Assembly: GCA_964371945.1 (NCBI GenBank)
Contig: CAYJPA010000059.1
Span: forward strand, 1 to 37,654
Reading direction: 5' to 3'
DNA from: CAYJPA01 sp964371945
GTDB lineage: Bacteria > Chloroflexota > Chloroflexia > Thermomicrobiales > UBA6265
DNA: 37,654 bases
A model generated the notes under the pieces. That model did no database searches and was not told the origin of the DNA. It saw only the letters and a program-made list of their open reading frames with translations. A program made the position numbers and the translations under genes. This document shows positions 32,518 through 37,654 of this stretch, in pieces; the first letter of the stretch is position 1; every line of letters begins with the position of its first letter.

Positions 32518-33522
32518 CTAATTCCCCGAATAGTTGATGCGCGGATCGAGCAACGGATAAATCAGATCGAGTACCAGCGTCGCGGTCGCGATCGCGAGAA
32601 TCAGCATGAACACGATGCCCTGAACGAGGAAATAATCGGATCCCCGGATCGCGCTGTAGAGCGTCTTTCCAATGCCTGGATAGGAAAAGATCACCTCCAC
32701 GATGATCGTGCCGGCGATCATCTGCCCCAGCGCCAGGGCCAGAGCGGTTGTCTGCGGCAGAAGCGCATTGCGGATCGAGTACTTGACGAAAATCGTTCGA
32801 TCCTTCAACCCCTTAGCATCGGCGTAGGTGACATAATCCTCGCCTGTCGTGGTAACCATCATAGCCCGCATCGAGAGCGCCCACCCGCCCATCGAGACCA
32901 AAATGATGGATAGCCCTGGCAGCACCGAGTGATAAAGGACATCCTTAGCAAAGGAATAGCTCCAGTCTGGAAAGGTGCCCGGTTTGTATCCGTAGAGCAG
33001 CGGGAGCCATTGCAGCCGGAACGCAAAAACGTAGACCAGCACCAATCCGAGCAAGAAGAAGGGGATCGCATTGAGCGACAGGAGCGGCGGCATGAGGAAT
33101 TCGAGAAACTTCGGTGAACGCGGCCAGCCCATGAAGGCGCCAAGCAGCGTGCCGACGACCCACGAAATGAGAATCGCTGACGTAAGTAAACCCATCGTCC
33201 AGGGTAATGATTCGCGAATAATGGAAAGCGTGGTCCTCGGATAATTGGTGATCGACTGATTGAAATCCAGATGGGCCGTGTCGTTCAGGAATGTTACGTA
33301 CTGCCTCCACAGGGGCTTAGTCAGCCCAAATTTTTCATCATAGATCGCGATCATCTCTTCCATACCGGTCTGGATGCTGCCACCCATTGCGGCCTGCTGC
33401 ACGAGTTGCTGTCGGACGGGATCGCCACCGCCGAGGCGAGGTAGAAAGAAATTGACAGTTGCCGCCAACCATATCGTGAGGAAGAAAACTCCCAGTCTTT
33501 TCAATACATAATCAAGGCGCAT
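32518..33522 (-). CDS. ABC transporter permease, Opp/DppB type
   Basis: 334 aa, six helices. It starts RLDYVLKRLGVFFLTIWLAATVNFFLPRLGGGDPV, typical of DppB, and has the EAA loop TYADAKGLKDRTIFVKYSIRNALLPQ. The ATG at 33522 is six bases after GGAG; a GTG one codon upstream is too close to it. It lies between the solute-binding-protein gene and the DppC-type gene in one operon. A strong hairpin precedes it. Confidence 0.93.
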   Translation of the reverse strand: MRLDYVLKRLGVFFLTIWLAATVNFFLPRLGGGDPVRQQLVQQAAMGGSIQTGMEEMIAIYDEKFGLTKPLWRQYVTFLNDTAHLDFNQSITNYPRTTLSIIRESLPWTMGLLTSAILISWVVGTLLGAFMGWPRSPKFLEFLMPPLLSLNAIPFFLLGLVLVYVFAFRLQWLPLLYGYKPGTFPDWSYSFAKDVLYHSVLPGLSIILVSMGGWALSMRAMMVTTTGEDYVTYADAKGLKDRTIFVKYSIRNALLPQTTALALALGQMIAGTIIVEVIFSYPGIGKTLYSAIRGSDYFLVQGIVFMLILAIATATLVLDLIYPLLDPRINYSGN

Positions 33523-33557
33523 CACGGACTCCTCGAAGAGGCGCTGAATTTGAGAAC

Positions 33558-33591
33558 GAATCGGGAAGGAGCCTTGGCTCCTTCCCGATTC
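33558..33591 (-). other. Perfect 16-bp hairpin between the binding-protein and permease genes
   Basis: GAATCGGGAAGGAGCC (33558-33573) and its exact reverse complement (33576-33591) are separated by two bases. No clear T run follows on the minus strand. It probably protects or attenuates the transcript so that more binding protein than permease is made; this role is inferred from position. Confidence 0.75.
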
Positions 33592-33609
33592 CAGCCGATA
33601 TGACGCTCG

Positions 33610-35430
33610 TTATGAAGGCGTAACCGGCTCCAGCGTGTGCATGACCAAGCCCCACGTGAGGTGGAAGTGGGCCGGGTTGACATACGGGTTCTCGGCCGTA
33701 GGCCAGTTTGTCCAGTTCACCTCGCTCATCGGCAGGCGGTGAATGCCCTGCGAGATCTGAATGTCCGGGTAGGCCGGCAACCAAATTGCCATGCACTTCT
33801 TCCAGATCTCCATGACCTTGTCGCTCTCGGTGGGGCTGATGCCGTAAAGCTCGTCCACCAGCGCATCGAACTCGTCATTGTGCCAACGAGAGAAGTTGAC
33901 GAGGTGACCGCCCGGAATCTTTTCCGAGCTCGTCTGGTAAAGGTTGAGGGAGTACCAGACGTCGCCGCTATAGCTGCCACCGTGTCCGAAGAGAGCGCCG
34001 GTATAGTCGCCCGCCTGGAAGCGGGTGAACATGTCCGGCGGCTCAGCATAAGTGGCATCGATTCCGGCGCGCTTCAGTTGTTCGACGACCACCGGACCGA
34101 CTCCGGTGAAGTCGAAGAAGCTGATGATCTCGAGCGTGACAGCTGCGCCTGTCTCGTCTTTCCACATGTCGCCGTCTTTGGTCCAACCCTTGGCCGTGAG
34201 AAGAGCGTCGCCCTTCTCCGGGTTGTACTCGAGGTACGGGTATTGTGCGATGAGATCCGCAACAGCATCGACGTATGGCTTGAGACCAGGATAGTCAGGA
34301 ACGAAGAGCGTTGATGGCAGATTGGCTCCAGACCAACCGATCTCGATGATCTGATCGCGGTCGAGGTAATGGCTGATCGCCCAGCGGACGTTCGGATCGC
34401 TCCAAGGCGCGATTTCGTTATTGAGATAGAGGGAGTGCGGCCACCAGTCTGTGTTGCCGAATGGCGCTTCCTTGCCGGACCAGGTGATGACCTTGTCGCT
34501 GCCCGCGAACACGGTCGGGAAGGTCGCCGGTTGCAGACCGGTAGTGATGTCGTACTGATTGGAGATGATGCCGGTCGCGAGACCCTGCTCGCCTGGGTCC
34601 GGCAGATAGATGAATCGCTCGGCCGCGGGCAGTTTGCCTACTCCCGCGTCGACTCCCCACCAGGTATCGGCGCGATCCAGCACCTTCTGATCGGTGGACG
34701 AGAAGACGACCCGCCACGGACCGGTTGTGACCGGCAGCCCGGCTGCAATGTCGAAGTGCGTGAAGCTCGCGAGATCCTGGCCCTCGAAGATGTGCTTCGG
34801 AATGATGTAAACACCGATATCAAACTTGTAGGAAATGAACTCGAAGAACCGCGGGCCAGGAACTTTGAAGTCAAAGAGCACTGTGTTCGCATCGGTCGCG
34901 ACCGCGGTATTCACGAACTGTTGAACGTTGGCGCCCCACCTTACCGCCGCACCGAGCGCAACGAGCTGAGTGAAGGTGTATGCCACGTCTTCCGCTGAGA
35001 ATGGGGTGCCATCACTCCAGGTGACGTTCTGGCGGGTTTTGACCGTCAGTTGCATATAGTCGGCGGAGTACTCGTAACTCTCGGCCAACCACATGATCAA
35101 TTTGTCTTGATACGCGCTATAGAAGGCGAGTGGTTCCTCAATGAGCTGCGAGCCCAATTGGTGGTTGGCCGCTGGAATGAACGAGTTCCAGAGCAGCGCC
35201 TCGTCGAACTTGCCCGCGATCGCGCTCCGGGAGGCAATCACGGTCTTCTCGCGAGCAACTTCTTTGAGATCTTGCGCCATTGCGACGTTTGTGATCGTGC
35301 CGTTCACGATCCCACCGATTGCCGCCGCCGAAAAGCCGAGCGCCGCCGAGCGTGCCAAAAAGTCGCGCCGGCTCAGTTTTCCACTTTTCCATTCCTGAGT
35401 GAGCGAATGAACGTGATCTACGTTGACCAT
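33610..35430 (-). CDS. ABC transporter substrate-binding protein, family 5
   Basis: 606 aa, the size of OppA/DppA-like proteins. A twin-arginine signal (KLSRRDFLARSAALGFSAAAIGG) exports it folded. The family 5 body shows YEYSADYMQLTVKTRQNVTWSDGTPFSAEDVAYTF and, later, RWAISHYLDRDQIIEIGW. It captures the ligand outside the membrane for the permeases downstream. GGAGGAG lies before the ATG. It is the first gene of the operon and diverges from the dehydratase gene across a 415-base gap. Confidence 0.94.
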   Translation of the reverse strand: MVNVDHVHSLTQEWKSGKLSRRDFLARSAALGFSAAAIGGIVNGTITNVAMAQDLKEVAREKTVIASRSAIAGKFDEALLWNSFIPAANHQLGSQLIEEPLAFYSAYQDKLIMWLAESYEYSADYMQLTVKTRQNVTWSDGTPFSAEDVAYTFTQLVALGAAVRWGANVQQFVNTAVATDANTVLFDFKVPGPRFFEFISYKFDIGVYIIPKHIFEGQDLASFTHFDIAAGLPVTTGPWRVVFSSTDQKVLDRADTWWGVDAGVGKLPAAERFIYLPDPGEQGLATGIISNQYDITTGLQPATFPTVFAGSDKVITWSGKEAPFGNTDWWPHSLYLNNEIAPWSDPNVRWAISHYLDRDQIIEIGWSGANLPSTLFVPDYPGLKPYVDAVADLIAQYPYLEYNPEKGDALLTAKGWTKDGDMWKDETGAAVTLEIISFFDFTGVGPVVVEQLKRAGIDATYAEPPDMFTRFQAGDYTGALFGHGGSYSGDVWYSLNLYQTSSEKIPGGHLVNFSRWHNDEFDALVDELYGISPTESDKVMEIWKKCMAIWLPAYPDIQISQGIHRLPMSEVNWTNWPTAENPYVNPAHFHLTWGLVMHTLEPVTPS

Positions 35431-35673
35431 GTAATTCTCCTCCTCAACGCGAACTACCCGGGAAATCCGCCTGACCCGTCAGCCACAATCCTGGAAAATA
35501 CCGAAATACAGCACAATCGACCGGTGCGATTTCGCGCCTGATCGCCGGTTGGCTGTCGAAGAAACACGAGCAATGACGCCATGGCGCGCCGATCCATGGG
35601 AGAACCATGCGGTTGCTAGCGACGTGAATCTACGTTTCCAGGCAGTGCGTTATGCATGAGCATTTTGGTCAGT

Positions 35674-35688
35674 TCGTATAATGTACGA
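35674..35688. promoter_or_regulatory. Palindromic site with an embedded TATAAT in the divergent gap
   Basis: TCGTA (35674-35678) and TACGA (35684-35688) flank TAATG; the plus strand reads TATAAT at 35677-35682. No good -35 hexamer lies 16-18 bases upstream, which would fit activator-dependent control or only a chance match. The rest of the 35431-35845 gap holds no gene; it should carry the promoters of the binding-protein operon and the dehydratase gene. Confidence 0.4.
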
Positions 35689-35845
35689 GCGCAGTTCAGG
35701 GACGTCAAGCGAGAATCAGTTACGGTGGCAGTTTACTGAACCTTTCCGAGGTATCCATCAACAGTGCAACGCGACACTGTAGTCTTGGTTAGGAGCACTC
35801 GGTTGAGAAGTTCGCGCGAGAGTCGACAGCAAAGGAGAAGGCAAA

Positions 35846-37051
35846 TTGAAAATCACAGCAGTGCGGTTGCGGGAATTGACCGGCACGTTGCAGCATCCAA
35901 AGGGTCCCTTCTGGGAAGAGCGATTGATCCGGCCGGTCGACATTTATCCAGAATACGAGACGCAAACCGCTGTCTCCGCGAATTGGCAGCCCGTCAGCAC
36001 CGGCGAAACGACCTCGACCATCAAGCTGACCTTCATCGAGATCGACACCGATGAAGGCGTGACCGGCGTCGGCGGCCCGGTCAGTCACGACGTCGCGACC
36101 CTGCTGCACATCGGGTACCGGAAATTCCTGATCGGGCTCGACCCCCTGGCGACCGAGCGCATCTGGGACATCATGTACCGAGAGGGCGTCCACAGCCGCA
36201 AGGGCACACCGATGTTCGCGATCAGCGCGATCGATGCCGCCCTGTGGGACCTAAAGGGCAAGTACCTCAATCAGCCGGTGCATCGCCTGCTCGGCGGCCC
36301 GACCCGCACGGAGCTCCCCGCCTATGCGAGCATGCTCGGCTATTCGCTCGAGCCCGACCGCGTCGAAAGGCGGGCCAAGGAATTCGCCGCCAATGGCTAC
36401 ACGGCGCAAAAGTGGTTTCCGCGCTGGGGACCGTCAAATGGCCGCGACGGCATCCGCAAGAATGTCGCTCTGATGGAGAACCTGCGCGCATCGGCGGGAC
36501 CAGAAAGCGACATCATGATCGACGCCTGGATGTCGTGGAACGTGCCGTACACGCTCGACATGGCGCAACGCTTGAAGCCGTACGACCCTCGCTGGCTCGA
36601 AGAGCCGGTGCTCCCTGACAAAATCAGTCAGTACGCCGAGATTCGCGCAAATTCGGTCGTGCAGATCAGCGGCGGCGAGCACGAGTACACGCGCTTTGGC
36701 ATCAAGGAGCTGCTCGATGTCCGCGCGGTCGACATCATGCAGGCCGATACCTATTGGGCGGGCGGGATCAGCGAAATGCAAAAGATCTGCATTCTCTGCG
36801 CCGCCTACGACATTCCGATCGTACCGCATGGCCACTCGGTGCCGGCCAACGTTCAACTGAGCGCAGCGCTTTCGCCGGTCGACGTGCCCTACGTTGAATA
36901 CCTGGTGAAATGGAACGAGATCCTGCAATTCTTCTTCAAGAATCCGGTCAAACCGGTGAATGGCATCGTCACGGTTCCAACTGGCCCCGGCATGGGCGTC
37001 GAAATCGACCCGTCGAAGATCGACTCGGAGCGTGAGTTCACGGTCGACTAA
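35846..37051 (+). CDS. Enolase-superfamily sugar-acid dehydratase, RhamD-like
   Basis: 401 aa of the mandelate racemase/muconate lactonizing enzyme type. The likely magnesium ligands are D226 (IMIDAW), E252 (WLEEP) and E280 (GGEHE). D301 and H328 (PHGHS) are in place for the acid-base dyad used by L-rhamnonate dehydratase. These enzymes dehydrate sugar acids to 2-keto-3-deoxy acids. The actual sugar is not proved. The TTG start has AAGGAG eight bases upstream. It diverges from the transporter operon, which suggests that the transporter brings in its substrate or a precursor. Confidence 0.88.
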   Translation: MKITAVRLRELTGTLQHPKGPFWEERLIRPVDIYPEYETQTAVSANWQPVSTGETTSTIKLTFIEIDTDEGVTGVGGPVSHDVATLLHIGYRKFLIGLDPLATERIWDIMYREGVHSRKGTPMFAISAIDAALWDLKGKYLNQPVHRLLGGPTRTELPAYASMLGYSLEPDRVERRAKEFAANGYTAQKWFPRWGPSNGRDGIRKNVALMENLRASAGPESDIMIDAWMSWNVPYTLDMAQRLKPYDPRWLEEPVLPDKISQYAEIRANSVVQISGGEHEYTRFGIKELLDVRAVDIMQADTYWAGGISEMQKICILCAAYDIPIVPHGHSVPANVQLSAALSPVDVPYVEYLVKWNEILQFFFKNPVKPVNGIVTVPTGPGMGVEIDPSKIDSEREFTVD

Positions 37052-37101
37052 CCGGGCTCGACGTATCGACGTTGGAGCCCCGAGTCGGAAAAGGGGATTC
37101 A

Positions 37102-37586
37102 GTGGCCGGCGACGCACCTCCGATTGAGTTGACACTCAAAGTGCTGGGCGAGTCGCCGGCCAGAATCGCATCAGCTAAAGGCGGTCTTCCGGGTGCGCGA
37201 CTTCGAGTACGCCTGAACCGGGAGGAGTGGTCAGTCAACGAGGAGCTCGCCCACCTCAGATCGTGCTCCGAAGTATGGGGCGGCTGCATCGCCAAGATCA
37301 TCGCCGAGGACCGGTCAACGCGATGGATCCCCGTACCTGGACAACGCGGACCGACTATCCCGACCTGGATTTTCACGCTTCGTTTGCGTCATTTGTCGAA
37401 CAGCGCAACGAGCAACTGACCGTTCTGAGCGCGTGGCAGCCTGACCGGTGTTCCCGCGAGGCACTCGTCACCGGAGCCGGCACGCCCTTTGTGCGCACCG
37501 TCTCCAGCTATGCCCGGTGGTTGGCGGGACACGAACGCACCCACGTCAAACAGATCGAGCGCATCATCAGAGCTGCGACCAAGTAA
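37102..37586 (+). pseudogene. DinB-like protein gene broken by a frameshift
   Basis: The first part (GTG 37102, AGGGG five bases upstream) reads IELTLKVLGESPARI...NREEWSVNEELAHLRSCSEVWGGCIAKIIAED up to about 37325. The family pattern then continues in another frame: MDPRTWTTRTDYPDLDFHASFASFVEQRNEQLTVL...TVSSYARWLAGHERTHVKQIERI, ending at 37586. The frames join if one base is restored near 37320-37332. Both halves are typical DinB_2, so either the gene has just lost a base or the assembly has an error. If intact it would be about 160 aa. Confidence 0.75.
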
Positions 37587-37654
37587 AAGCAGCGCGTCCG
37601 CTCCGTCCGTCATCTTGCGGAATCATGTTCGGTGCGGACACCAGTGGCTCATTA

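Overview
The window carries about 30 protein genes, one tRNA and no mobile element. The GC content is moderately high, and TTG or GTG starts backed by good Shine-Dalgarno (SD) sites are common. Several traits together suggest a member of the Chloroflexota, probably near the Thermomicrobia: a split glycine decarboxylase (gcvPB type), an F420-type LLM oxidoreductase, a Tat-exported family 5 solute-binding protein, cyanophycin genes, a bacterial translin and a short cysteinyl-tRNA-synthetase-like protein. The assignment is an inference from gene content; there is no rRNA here to prove it.

Layout. 1-4.2 kb: a cysteine ligase (CysS/MshC-like) diverges from a lipoprotein-otsB-DUF192 operon, which meets a translin-family gene. 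4.26-7.1 kb: a clear sigma-70 promoter, tRNA-Ala(GGC), a terminator-like hairpin and leuS. 7.1-9.3 kb: a BrnT/BrnA-like toxin-antitoxin pair and a lone gcvPB. 9.5-13 kb: an MFS transporter, a small membrane protein and a Tat-exported M23-type peptidase with a cysteine-rich tail. 13.1-17.5 kb, minus strand: prfB with a programmed +1 frameshift, a membrane gluzincin, a FixX-like ferredoxin, a thioredoxin-like [2Fe-2S] ferredoxin and a PAP2 enzyme. 17.7-19.9 kb: a fosmidomycin-resistance-like MFS, a small unknown protein and a membrane-anchored protein. 20-22.2 kb: parB and a CPBP protease homologue. 22.2-27.4 kb: cyanophycinase and cyanophycin synthetase, facing a CphA-like Mur ligase that has no ATP-grasp domain. 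27.5-37.6 kb: an LLM oxidoreductase, a complete peptide/oligosaccharide-type ABC transporter split between strands, a DinB-like protein, a RhamD-like sugar-acid dehydratase and a frameshifted DinB-like gene.

How it works together. The cyanophycin block should make (CphA) and break (CphB) an Asp/Arg storage polymer. The extra Mur ligase, facing CphA tail to tail, is the strongest candidate for something undescribed. The ABC transporter and the dehydratase look like an uptake and catabolic module that share a divergent control region.

Non-coding structure is also informative. It includes the RF2 recoding site, an inverted pair of palindromes at about 19.95 kb, a tandem repeat with a covarying hairpin at about 30.8 kb, a perfect 16-bp hairpin inside the transporter operon, and three GTCACA iterons in front of the toxin-antitoxin pair. 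Gaps over 300 bases lie at 30673-31039 (the tandem repeat) and 35431-35845 (the divergent control region). Gaps of about 150-250 bases at 1239-1484, 9308-9542, 12952-13117 and 17496-17683 show no RNA gene or clear promoter. No CRISPR array, insertion sequence, rRNA or consensus parS site was seen.
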